Positions 17,232 to 25,380 of a stretch of 64,000 nt of DNA are shown piece after piece. The DNA lies in contig CAWHQP010000006.1 in assembly GCA_963831535.1 (NCBI GenBank), positions 62,001-126,000 on the forward strand, in the 5' to 3' direction. This DNA is from Bog-756 sp963831535 (GTDB lineage: Bacteria; Actinomycetota; Acidimicrobiia; Acidimicrobiales; RAAP-2). Under the pieces are notes generated by a model. The model saw only the letters and a program-made list of their open reading frames with translations, did not search any database and had not been told where the DNA came from. Position 1 is the first letter of the stretch; every line of letters starts with the position of its first letter. Both the position numbers and the translations under genes were made by a program.

Positions 17232-17474
17232 TCAGACGGAAACCGCACGTCCGATGCGCCGCCGACGGAGCATGCGACGCCGCTCACGCTCGGACTTGCC
17301 GCCCCACACGCCGTGATCGACGCGCTCCTCGAGCGCGTACTGCAGGCAGGCGTCGGCCACCGGGCACTCGGCACAGATGCGTTGCGCCGCCTGGACGCCT
17401 ACGCCGTCACTGGGAAAGAAGATGGTTGGAGAAAGGTCCTTGCATTTCCCTACGCTCATCCACTCCGTGTCCAT
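17232..17474 (-). CDS. whiB: WhiB-family iron-sulfur regulator (80 aa)
   Basis: Cluster cysteines are at 11, 34, 37 and 43 (GKC, CAEC, DAC), followed by HGVWGG and a strongly basic tail (SERERRRMLRRRR). The ATG follows GGAGGTACC, a near-perfect ribosome site. It is shorter than the WhiB at 16001 and differs in sequence, so it belongs to another WhiB class that I cannot assign. It is transcribed divergently from the HtrA-type protease with a 134-bp shared promoter region that contains a GACACTAGT sequence, and may be cotranscribed with the formiminotransferase. Confidence 0.9.
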   Translation of the reverse strand: MDTEWMSVGKCKDLSPTIFFPSDGVGVQAAQRICAECPVADACLQYALEERVDHGVWGGKSERERRRMLRRRRIGRAVSV

Positions 17475-17608
17475 GGTACCTCCATCGATTTTCGAGGAGG
17501 CTGCGGTGGGTCTCCGGCATGTCGTGCGAACCCTGGTGCCGCCGCCTTCCGTTGCCCTACTAGTGTCGCATTTTGAACTGTTCTGCAGTGCGATCTGGGC
17601 CGGTATTG

Positions 17609-19133
17609 ATGGAATCCTCACAATATTCTTATGAGGCACCAGGGCCTTCTTATGAAGGTCACGAACCGGAAGCCGACGGGGAGGCGAGCAACGCGACCGG
17701 GACCCCGTCCCCGCCGCAGAGCGTGCCCTCGTTCTCCTCCCCGGCCGGGACCGTGCCCGGAGGGACGGTGCCACCGCCACCCCCGCCCCCACCGTCGACC
17801 GGGGCCCGGCCGCCGGCCGCCCCTCCTGTCTACCCCGCCCCTGGCGCCTACCCGACCTACGGGGGGTACGCCGCCTACCCGACCTACGGCGGCGGATCCT
17901 ACGGGTGGCTACGGCCCGCCCGCTGCACCGATCGGGTATCCCTATGCGTACCAGCCGCTGCCCCCGCCGCGTCTGGTACGCCACACCCTCACGCCGCGCA
18001 CGTGGCTCTGGGTGGTGATCCTCACGGCCGTGGTGGCGGCCACGGTGGGAGGGCTGATCGGTGCCGTCGTCGGTGCCGGGAGCCAGCAGACCATCGTGAA
18101 GTCCTTCTTCCCCAACCGCAGCGCCCTGGTGCATCCCACCGACATTCAGGCCGTGCTGGCCCGGGTGGAGCCGGCCGTGGTGTCCATCGATAGCGAGTCG
18201 GGTGGATCATCGGGTTCGGGGGACTTCGTGGAGGCAGCCGGTACCGGCATGATCCTGACTCCCAACGGTGAGGTGCTGACCAACAACCATGTAGTGGCCG
18301 GAGCGACCACGGTGACGGTCACCCTGTTCGGACAGACCAACGCCCTTCCGGCCCATGTGGTGGGCACCGATCCCAGCGTCGACGTGGCCCTAGTGCAGAT
18401 CGATCATGTCTCGAACCTGCCCACCGTTACGTTGGGCGACTCGTCCCAGACCCGGGTGGGCGATTCGGTGTTGGCCATCGGCAATGCCCTGGCCCTGGCC
18501 GGCGGGCCGTCGGTGACCGAGGGCATCGTCTCGGCGGAGAACCGGACACTCTCGGCGCAGAACGACACGGGCCAGACGGAGAACCTCACCGGACTCCTCC
18601 AGACCGACGCCGCCATCAATCCGGGGAACTCGGGTGGGCCCCTGGTCGATTCGCAGGCCCAGGTGGTAGGGATGAACACCGCTGTGGCCTCGAGCAGTTC
18701 GGGGAACGCCCCAACCCAGAACATCGGGTTCGCCATCACGGTCAACTCGGTCAAACCGCTGCTGGCCCAGCTGCGCCAGGGCGGGACCGGGGGAACCGGC
18801 GGGAGCACGGCCACGACCATCCCGGTCAACTCGGCCTACATCGGGGTCACGGTGGGGCCGGTCACCCCGACCCTCCAGCAGCAGGACCATCTGACGCCAT
18901 CCAGCGGCGCGCTGATCCTCTCGGTCCAGACCGACAGCCCTGCCCAGAAGGCGGCGCTGCAGGTGGATGATGTGATCGTGTCGCTCAACGGGACCCCCAT
19001 CACCAGCCCCGACGACCTGCATGCCGCCATCCATCCCCTGAACCCAGGAGACCGGGTGGCCCTCGGGATCTACCGGGGCAGCACCAAGATGACGGTCAAC
19101 GTGACGCTCGGGGTACTACCGGCCGGCGGGTAG
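17609..19133 (+). pseudogene. HtrA/DegP-type trypsin-like protease with PDZ domain, single-base frameshift
   Basis: The plausible start (ATG 17609, MESSQYSYEAPG) lies in a different frame from the protease body. A Pro/Tyr/Gly-rich cytoplasmic head ending YPTYGGGSYG continues as GGYGPPAAPIGYPYAYQ only if one G of GGG at 17903-17905 is dropped, giving 507 residues. Then come a transmembrane helix (LWVVILTAVVAATVGGLIGAV) and a trypsin-like domain with intact triad His227 (NNHVVAG), Asp258 (SVDVALVQI) and Ser341 (PGNSGGPL), numbered in the corrected frame. A C-terminal PDZ domain includes DVIVSLNGTPITSPDDL. This is the usual plan for actinobacterial envelope quality-control proteases. The frameshift is probably a sequence error. 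Confidence 0.85.
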
Positions 19134-19170
19134 GCTCTGAGCTGCCGCGATCCCAGGAGGACCCACAGCC

Positions 19171-19533
19171 ATGACCCAGGTCAACGACGACCCGATGCTC
19201 CCCGAGGAGAACGAAGAGCCGCTTCCTCCGGTCGGCCACGTCCGGGTGGTGTACCTCGGTCCGGTGGCCCCGCACTGGGAGGTCCGATCGGACTTCGGTG
19301 ATCCCGCCTTCATCGAGGAGTTTCGCCGTCGGACCATGGCCCGCCTGGTCCTCCTGCCGCCGCACGATCCCCAGTACCGTCGCAACCGCGAGCGGGTGAT
19401 CAGGGATGCCGAACGGGAGAACATCCTCCTCGAATGGGATCTCGGTGTTCCCGAGGAGGAGCCGCCGCCGGTCGGTGCCGCAGAGTCGGCGGCGGAGCCG
19501 CCGACCGACGCCGGCACGACCACCCCGGACTGA
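19171..19533 (+). CDS. Conserved hypothetical protein (120 aa)
   Basis: An ATG about a dozen bases after CAGGAGGACC starts a soluble acidic protein. The core, VGHVRVVYLGPVAPHWEV, then DPAFIEEFRRRTMARLVLLPP, looks like a small alpha-beta domain, and the C-terminus is a Pro/Glu/Ala-rich disordered tail. No signal peptide or membrane span. It lies 37 bp after the HtrA-type gene on the same strand and may be cotranscribed. I do not recognise a family. Confidence 0.7.
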   Translation: MTQVNDDPMLPEENEEPLPPVGHVRVVYLGPVAPHWEVRSDFGDPAFIEEFRRRTMARLVLLPPHDPQYRRNRERVIRDAERENILLEWDLGVPEEEPPPVGAAESAAEPPTDAGTTTPD

Positions 19534-19596
19534 GACCCTAGAGCCCGCCTCGGGCAAGGTCCTCGGAGACCGGGCACGGAGCCGGTTGCGTCGCCG

Positions 19597-20829
19597 TCAG
19601 CCCTGATCGGGGTCGTCGAGTTCGGGAAGGCTGATGCGCTCCAACCACAGTCCGGGCGCATCCACCTCGGAGGGCGTCGGCAGGTTGCGTGCCGACGCCC
19701 ACAACCGGGCCAGTCCGTCCGCTCCCGCCCGCTCCACCACCCCGCTCACGAACGAGCGACCTCGATCGACCTGGGACTGGTCGAGGTCCAATCCGAACAG
19801 GGCACCGGCTGCCTCCTCGCCCTTGCCCCGCTCGATGCGACGTCGGTACCACGCCTCGGCCAGTTGGGAATGGGATCCGACCAACTTCTGACCGACCGTG
19901 GTGGCGACGTGGTCGGCGTAGGCGTCGATGACCACCGCCAACGCCGTGAGCTGGTCGGAGGACCGGCGAGACTCCGGTGTCAGCAGCTCTCCGAGGAGTG
20001 CTTCAGGATCGCCGAACATCCCTTGCAGGGACTCGAGATCCATGGCCCCGCTGCCCATACCACCCGCTCCTCCCAGGGCTCCCAGTCGTCCGGTCAGGTC
20101 CTGCTGTGCCGCAGCCGAGGATGCCGCCATCGTCACGAGGAGCTCCTCGATCCGGCCACGCACAGCCGGACGGGTGAGCACGGTGTTGGTGGCCAGCTCG
20201 CGGGCGCACACCCACAGCAAGGTCTCCTCCTCGGGCAGGCTCCAGTCACGGGCGAACGAGGCGATGTTCTCGGTGACCAGGAGGAGTTCGTCCGAAGGTG
20301 CCCACGGTACCGCCAGCGGGTACTGCCCGAGGGCACGTTGGGCGAGGTGGCCCACCACCGACCCGACCTGCAGACCGAAGAACATCGGTCCGATGGCTGC
20401 CAACAGGTCGCTGAGGCCCCCCATGGGGTCTTCCTCCCCGAGTGGATCGGGATCGGCAGGGGCGGCGGACGACGGCGGTGGCCCGGAAGCCGGTGTCATG
20501 GCCTCGAGCAGGGTCCGCCACGAGTCGAGGGCCCGGAGCGTCCAGTCGCCTGGGCCCACGGGCACGCAGGTCAGCCGCCGGCCGTCCGGTGATACCGGCA
20601 TACCGGTGGCTTCGGTCACGTTGAGTTCGGCCACTCGCGCCAGCTGTTCAAGACGGATCCGCTGGACCGGGTCGACATTGGCCTCGGGTGTGCCCCCGGT
20701 GGCCACGTTGAGGGCGAAGGAGCGGGTCATCTCCCACTGGCTCTGCGTGTTGGTGCCGAGCATGTTGAGGAGGTCGCCGAGCAGGGACTGGAACGGGTTG
20801 CCCGCGTCACCGGGTTCGGGCGGTGCCAT
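19597..20829 (-). CDS. Zinc-metalloprotease-like protein (TIGR03624 / Rv3195-type), likely inactive
   Basis: The 410-residue protein has the order of the actinobacterial 'zincin_2' group: NPFQSLLGDLLNMLG at the start, GSVVGHLAQRALGQYPLAVP in the middle, and LLLVTENIASFARDWSLPEEE just before the predicted metal helix. There the sequence is LLWVCARELATNTVLT, without the histidines of an HExxH-type site. The C-terminal half is helical and ends in a charged tail. It is nine bp downstream of the pseudo-HtrA gene on the same strand. In mycobacteria the homologue neighbours a PDZ-Lon protease and a UPF0182 protein, both also in this window. Confidence 0.75.
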   Translation of the reverse strand: MAPPEPGDAGNPFQSLLGDLLNMLGTNTQSQWEMTRSFALNVATGGTPEANVDPVQRIRLEQLARVAELNVTEATGMPVSPDGRRLTCVPVGPGDWTLRALDSWRTLLEAMTPASGPPPSSAAPADPDPLGEEDPMGGLSDLLAAIGPMFFGLQVGSVVGHLAQRALGQYPLAVPWAPSDELLLVTENIASFARDWSLPEEETLLWVCARELATNTVLTRPAVRGRIEELLVTMAASSAAAQQDLTGRLGALGGAGGMGSGAMDLESLQGMFGDPEALLGELLTPESRRSSDQLTALAVVIDAYADHVATTVGQKLVGSHSQLAEAWYRRRIERGKGEEAAGALFGLDLDQSQVDRGRSFVSGVVERAGADGLARLWASARNLPTPSEVDAPGLWLERISLPELDDPDQG

Positions 20830-20838
20830 GGGATCATG

Positions 20839-22155
20839 CTACGGCGATGAGCCGCCCTTCGGTGCATCGGGGGGTGGCTCCGCCACCTGGAGGGTCTCGG
20901 TGATCGGACTTCCGCTGCGATCAAGGGTGACCGTGACGTCCGCCCCCGGAGGCTGGCTGTACAGCCAGGTCCTGAGCCCGGCGTCGGTCCGGATCCGGTA
21001 GCCGTCGACGGCGGTGACCACGTCGCCGACCTCGACGCCCCCCTCGGCCGCCGGGCCGCCGGTGGTGAGGGCGTCCACGACGGCACCCACCGGCCTCGGT
21101 GGCACGGTCGGGGTCTGGGCGTCCCCGGCCGTCACGCCGATCCACCCGGGGTCCACGGCGCCGGAGGAGACCAGTTGATCGACCACGCTCCAGACCAGCT
21201 CGGCGGGTAGGAATACCGAGGCGTTGGCCAGTCCCGAGCCACCGATCTGTTCGAGTATCCCGCTCACATGACCGGCGTCGTCGAGGAGCGGGCATCCGAT
21301 AGCGCCCGCGGCCAGCGGAGCCGCCACCACCGTGGTGGCGAACGCCGAGGTGATCCTGTCGAGATCGAGGGCCTCGCCACTAGCCACGACCGTTCCGGCG
21401 TAGACCGCCGCACCCGGTGTGGCGCCGGAACGACCGCCCGGATCGAGGGCCAGGGCCAGGGCCACCGAGCCGGTGGTTGGGGTGGCGAAGTCGAAGGTGG
21501 CGGCGGGAAGGTCATCGGCGATCCGCAGAACGGACAGTCCCGTGGTCGGGTCGGCTCCGACCGTGGAGGCTGCGGTCCGGGCCCCGTTCGCCTCGACCGC
21601 CGTGACCGACCGGGCTCCCGCCAGGGCCGATGTCGCCGTCACGACAATGCCGCCCGACTCGGCCACCAGCCCCGTGGCCACCCTGTCCCCGTCGGCGCCC
21701 GAGATCACCAGCGCCACGGTCGAGGGCTCAGCGGTGGCCACCATGGTGTTGATGGTCGACTCCGGCGGCATGAGCCCGACACCGGGCTCGGTGGTGGGAA
21801 CGTCGGTCAGCGAGGCCAGTTTGGGAGTGGCGCCGTTCTCCCCCGAGGTGGTGCGGTTGGTGGTGGCCACCATCAGCCCTGCGGCCACCAGGACCACGAT
21901 CACACAGGCCGTGGCTCCTCCGACGATCCACGGTCCGGTCCGGTCACGGGACCCGGAACGATCGGACACCGGAGGTCGAATCAAGTGCTCCGATCCGGAC
22001 GATGTCGACTCCGAGGGGTGACGCCACAGCCGGTCGTCCGGTGGAATCCACCCGCGCAACCGGTCGGCGTCTCCGTCGTCCCAGTCCTCACCGGAATCCC
22101 GTCCCGATGACCCCAGGTCCTCTCCGTCCACGGCCCAGAGGTTACTGAGGACCAC
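20839..22155 (-). CDS. Catalytically degenerate HtrA-like membrane protein with PDZ domain
   Basis: After an acidic cytoplasmic head (GEDWDDGDADRLRGWIPPDD) comes one transmembrane helix (GGATACVIVVLVAAGLMVA), then a trypsin-like fold and a PDZ domain (GVEVGDVVTAVDGYRIRTD). Every catalytic position is changed: the His motif reads VVTATSALAGA, the Asp motif GADPTTGLSVLRI and the Ser motif AAGAIGCPLLDD instead of GNSGGPL. It should therefore bind, not cut, substrates. The start is uncertain: GTG at 22155 is used here, GTG at 22131 is possible, and neither has a good ribosome site. Divergent from mreB, and upstream of the metalloprotease-like gene. Confidence 0.78.
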   Translation of the reverse strand: MVLSNLWAVDGEDLGSSGRDSGEDWDDGDADRLRGWIPPDDRLWRHPSESTSSGSEHLIRPPVSDRSGSRDRTGPWIVGGATACVIVVLVAAGLMVATTNRTTSGENGATPKLASLTDVPTTEPGVGLMPPESTINTMVATAEPSTVALVISGADGDRVATGLVAESGGIVVTATSALAGARSVTAVEANGARTAASTVGADPTTGLSVLRIADDLPAATFDFATPTTGSVALALALDPGGRSGATPGAAVYAGTVVASGEALDLDRITSAFATTVVAAPLAAGAIGCPLLDDAGHVSGILEQIGGSGLANASVFLPAELVWSVVDQLVSSGAVDPGWIGVTAGDAQTPTVPPRPVGAVVDALTTGGPAAEGGVEVGDVVTAVDGYRIRTDAGLRTWLYSQPPGADVTVTLDRSGSPITETLQVAEPPPDAPKGGSSP

Positions 22156-22249
22156 CGGGGTTGGTGCATCGGGCCCCGGGTCCCGGGGGTGCCGGGGACG
22201 CAATCGTGCCTGCCCACACCGGTGGCCGACCACGTGGCCCTACGATGAC

Positions 22250-23257
22250 GTGGTGGCTCGGGACCTGGCGATCGACCTCGGCACGGCGAACACCCTTGTC
22301 TACGCCAAGGGTCGGGGGATCGTCCTGAACCAACCCACGGTCATCGCACTCGACACCCGATCGCACGACGTCCTGGCCGTGGGCAACGAGGCCTGGCAGA
22401 TGATCGGCCGCACACCGGGGTACATCGTGGCGGTCCGGCCCCTGCGTGAGGGGGCGATCACCGACTTCGACATCACCGAGCGGATGATCCGACTCCTGCT
22501 CCGCCGGGCCGGTGTGACCAGGATGAACCGTCCCCGGGTCCTGATCTGTGTCCCGTCGGCCATCACGTCGGTGGAGCGCCGGGCGGTCAAGGAGGCGGCC
22601 CGCCGGGCCGGGGCCTCGGCGGCACATCTGATCGAACAACCCATGGCCGCGGCCATCGGCGCCGGCCTCGACATCCACGAACCGGTGGGCAACATGGTGG
22701 TGGATGTCGGCGGCGGAACCACTGAGACGGCCGTCATCTCGCTCGGAGGGGTGGTGGCGTCCCATGCCATCCGGTGCGGAGGATTCGACATGGACGCGGC
22801 CATCCAGAGCTACGTGCGTCAGCAGTACGGGATCGCCATCGGTGAGCGGACGGGCGAGGAGCTCAAACTGGCCATCGGTTCTGCCCTCCCGTACGCCGAC
22901 GAGGTGAAGGCCCAGGTGCGCGGGCGCGAGATCTCCAGCGGGATGCCCAAGACCGTGGTCCTGTCCCCCGAGGAGATCCGGTACGCATTGCGTGACCAGG
23001 TCGAGCTGATCGTGGCCACGGTGGTGGAGTGTCTCGGGGAGTCCCCTCCGGAGCTGGCCCAGGACATCATCTACGAGGGGATCCACCTGGTCGGGGGAGG
23101 CGCGCTCCTGCGAGGACTGGCCAACCGGTTGGCCGACGAGACCGAGGTGCCGGTTCATCTGGTGGCCACACCGCTCGAGTGCGTAGTCGTCGGGGCGGGC
23201 CTGTGCCTCGACTCCTTCGACAGTCTCCGCCCCATCTTCGCCGCCGCCGAGACCTGA
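22250..23257 (+). CDS. mreB: Rod-shape-determining protein MreB (actin-like)
   Basis: The 335-residue actin-fold ATPase shows the phosphate-1 loop DLAIDLGTANTLVY, the connecting motif EGAITDFDIT, phosphate-2 VVDVGGGTTETAVISLGG, and the adenosine loop HLVGGGALLRGLANRLA. It forms membrane-associated filaments that guide lateral wall synthesis. Start is one of two tandem GTGs (22250 or 22253). No mreC, mreD, pbp2 or rodA follows: the next gene runs the other way. It could be a second MreB/Mbl copy or the only one, with the partners elsewhere. Confidence 0.95.
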   Translation: MVARDLAIDLGTANTLVYAKGRGIVLNQPTVIALDTRSHDVLAVGNEAWQMIGRTPGYIVAVRPLREGAITDFDITERMIRLLLRRAGVTRMNRPRVLICVPSAITSVERRAVKEAARRAGASAAHLIEQPMAAAIGAGLDIHEPVGNMVVDVGGGTTETAVISLGGVVASHAIRCGGFDMDAAIQSYVRQQYGIAIGERTGEELKLAIGSALPYADEVKAQVRGREISSGMPKTVVLSPEEIRYALRDQVELIVATVVECLGESPPELAQDIIYEGIHLVGGGALLRGLANRLADETEVPVHLVATPLECVVVGAGLCLDSFDSLRPIFAAAET

Positions 23258-23305
23258 GCGCACCGGTACGGGAGAGCCGGTTCCCCTGGTCCGGCGACCA
23301 GTGGG

Positions 23306-24058
23306 CTACTCCACGGCCAGCAGGTCCTCGGCCACCTGTCGGACCTGCCAGTCACGATCCTCAAGGCACCGACGCAGCGCCGCCTCCACCGGGGGTCCGT
23401 CGAAGGCGGCCAGGGCCACGGCGGCTCGGCGCCGCACGGCGGGCTTGTCCTCGAGGGCGGCGAGCACGGCCGGCAGCCCGGCGGGATCACCGATGGCCCC
23501 GAGCGCGGCGACTGCGGCCTCGCGACAGAGCGGGTCCCTATGGCCCGAGTCGGCCGAGGCCAGGGCCGAGAGGGTGGCCACCGCGGCGCGGTCACCTCGT
23601 TCCCCGAGTGACCACGCGGTCATCTCCACCACCGAGCCGTCGCTGTCGCCGAGGAGCTCCCGGATGGCCACCGAGGCACGGGTGGCCGCCAGTTCACTGG
23701 CTCGTCGTCGCACCGCGGCGGACGGATCGTTCAGCGCGGTCCTCACCTCCCGGTCGGTGAGCGATCCGAGTCGGTCGAGGGCGCCGAGAGCGGTGGCCCG
23801 TACCGATGCGGCCGGGTCGGTGAGTCCCGATCGGGCCGTGATCTCATCCTGGCGGTGGCCGGCCAGGGCCACCGTCCGCCGTCGGTCGACGACGGGAGAG
23901 TCCGGAGCCTCGGTGTCATCGGACCCGGATGACTTCCCCACATCGGACCCGGAAGGCTCCCTGCCATCGGATCGGGGAGGTTCCGTGGCAGGCTTCAGGA
24001 CTGCATCGGCGGACCCACCGGGAACCGACCGCTCATCGGCTGTATCTGGAGCGACCAC
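23306..24058 (-). CDS. HEAT-repeat protein (250 aa)
   Basis: From about residue 70 on the protein consists of five or so helical HEAT/PBS-lyase-like repeats, for example LTDPAASVRATALGALDRLG, LNDPSAAVRRRASELAA, LCREAAVAALGAIGDPAGLP and LEDRDWQVRQVAEDLL. The N-terminal ~65 residues are Ser/Asp/Pro-rich and disordered, and the start (GTG 24058) is a guess limited by the divergent PDZ gene. HEAT arrays are protein-binding scaffolds. It converges with mreB, leaving a 48-bp gap, so a role in the cell-shape block is possible but unproved. Confidence 0.75.
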   Translation of the reverse strand: MVAPDTADERSVPGGSADAVLKPATEPPRSDGREPSGSDVGKSSGSDDTEAPDSPVVDRRRTVALAGHRQDEITARSGLTDPAASVRATALGALDRLGSLTDREVRTALNDPSAAVRRRASELAATRASVAIRELLGDSDGSVVEMTAWSLGERGDRAAVATLSALASADSGHRDPLCREAAVAALGAIGDPAGLPAVLAALEDKPAVRRRAAVALAAFDGPPVEAALRRCLEDRDWQVRQVAEDLLAVE

Positions 24059-24087
24059 CTCACCACTATGACCGACGACCGACGACG

Positions 24088-25326
24088 ATGACCGACGACC
24101 GAGACCCCATGGGGTTGGAGCAGCCACCTCCCGACGCCGACACCCGCGCCGCCGACCCGTCTGTGGCGACGTCTGCTCCGTCGAGTCTTCCGGCTCTGCC
24201 CCTCGACGGCGGTGGTACCGACCAACCGCCCGAAACAGGACGGACCCATGTTCGACGTCGTATCTGGGCGTGGTCGGTCTTCATCGCCGTCGTGGTGGCA
24301 CTGGTGGTCGCCTCGAGGTGGAACCTCGACTACTACGCCCTGCAGCCCGGAACCGCCCAGTCCGTACAGCAGTTCATCACCGTACCGGCCGACAAGAATC
24401 ACCCGGTCACCCACCCGGTACTCCTCACCGACGTGGAGATCGGACGGGTGACGGCCCTCACCTACCTGTTCTTCAAGCTCCAGAGCAACTCTGCGCTCGA
24501 ACAGGTGGAGTCGGTAACCGGAGGCACGCCGCCGTCGCAACTCACCGCCCAGGGGAATCTCGAGATGTCCCAGGCCGAGGATGACGCCAAGGCTGCCGCG
24601 CTCGACCGGCTGGGTTATCCGGTGACGGCGACCCCGTCGGGAGCCGTCATTTTCGGCACCTTCCCCGGTACGCCCGCCTACGGCGTGCTGGAGGTCGGTG
24701 ATGTGGTCACTGCCGTCAATGGCGTGGCGACGCCGTCGACGGCCGCGCTCAATGCCGCCCTCAAGCGCTACCACTCCGGTCAGACCGTCGACCTCACCGT
24801 GCGCCGGGGTGGCACCGGGGCCCCCGATTCGGTCCCGATCACCCTGAAGACGACCGAGATCGACCTCGGCGGGGGCGAGATCGGTCATCTGGACCTGGGC
24901 ATCTACTCGGAGGATCAGATCGATTACACCTATCCCTTCCCGGTCAAGATCGATGTGACCAATATCGGCGGGCCGTCGGCGGGTCTGGCCATGACCCTCG
25001 GCGTGATCGACGCGCTCACCAACGGATCGGTGACCGGCGGGCATACCGTGGCGGCCACCGGCACCATCGACGCCCAGGGCGACGTGGGTGACGTGGGCGG
25101 TGTGGCCCAGAAGACCGTGGCTGTGGAGAACGCTGGCGCCACGATCTTCCTGGTGCCCCCTCAGGAGTACAAGGCGGCCATGTCCAAGGACAGACCGGGG
25201 CTCCACGTCTATGCCGTGTCCACCCTGGACCAGGCGCTTCAGGTTCTCCAGGCTCACGGAGGGAAGGTCCCACCGGCCCCGTCGCCCTCCGCCGGAGCGG
25301 CTCCCCGCGCCGCCACCGCGGGATGA
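24088..25326 (+). CDS. PDZ and Lon-type (S16) membrane protease, YlbL/Rv3194c-like
   Basis: Order: cytoplasmic Pro-rich head, transmembrane helix (about residues 59-76), the family motif LDYYALQPG, a PDZ domain (LEVGDVVTAVNGVATPS) and a Lon-type peptidase domain. The Ser-Lys dyad is present: Ser297 in GGPSAGLAMT and Lys342 in VAQKTVAVENAGA, 45 residues apart as in Lon. It has no ATPase domain, so it works as an ATP-independent envelope protease. In mycobacteria this family (Rv3194c) is adjacent to UPF0182 and a zincin_2 gene; here a DivIVA-fusion gene separates it from UPF0182. Confidence 0.9.
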   Translation: MTDDRDPMGLEQPPPDADTRAADPSVATSAPSSLPALPLDGGGTDQPPETGRTHVRRRIWAWSVFIAVVVALVVASRWNLDYYALQPGTAQSVQQFITVPADKNHPVTHPVLLTDVEIGRVTALTYLFFKLQSNSALEQVESVTGGTPPSQLTAQGNLEMSQAEDDAKAAALDRLGYPVTATPSGAVIFGTFPGTPAYGVLEVGDVVTAVNGVATPSTAALNAALKRYHSGQTVDLTVRRGGTGAPDSVPITLKTTEIDLGGGEIGHLDLGIYSEDQIDYTYPFPVKIDVTNIGGPSAGLAMTLGVIDALTNGSVTGGHTVAATGTIDAQGDVGDVGGVAQKTVAVENAGATIFLVPPQEYKAAMSKDRPGLHVYAVSTLDQALQVLQAHGGKVPPAPSPSAGAAPRAATAG

Positions 25327-25380
25327 CGGCGCAGATCGGCGCACCGTCGTAGGCTCTCGCCCATGCCCGAGGAGCGACTG

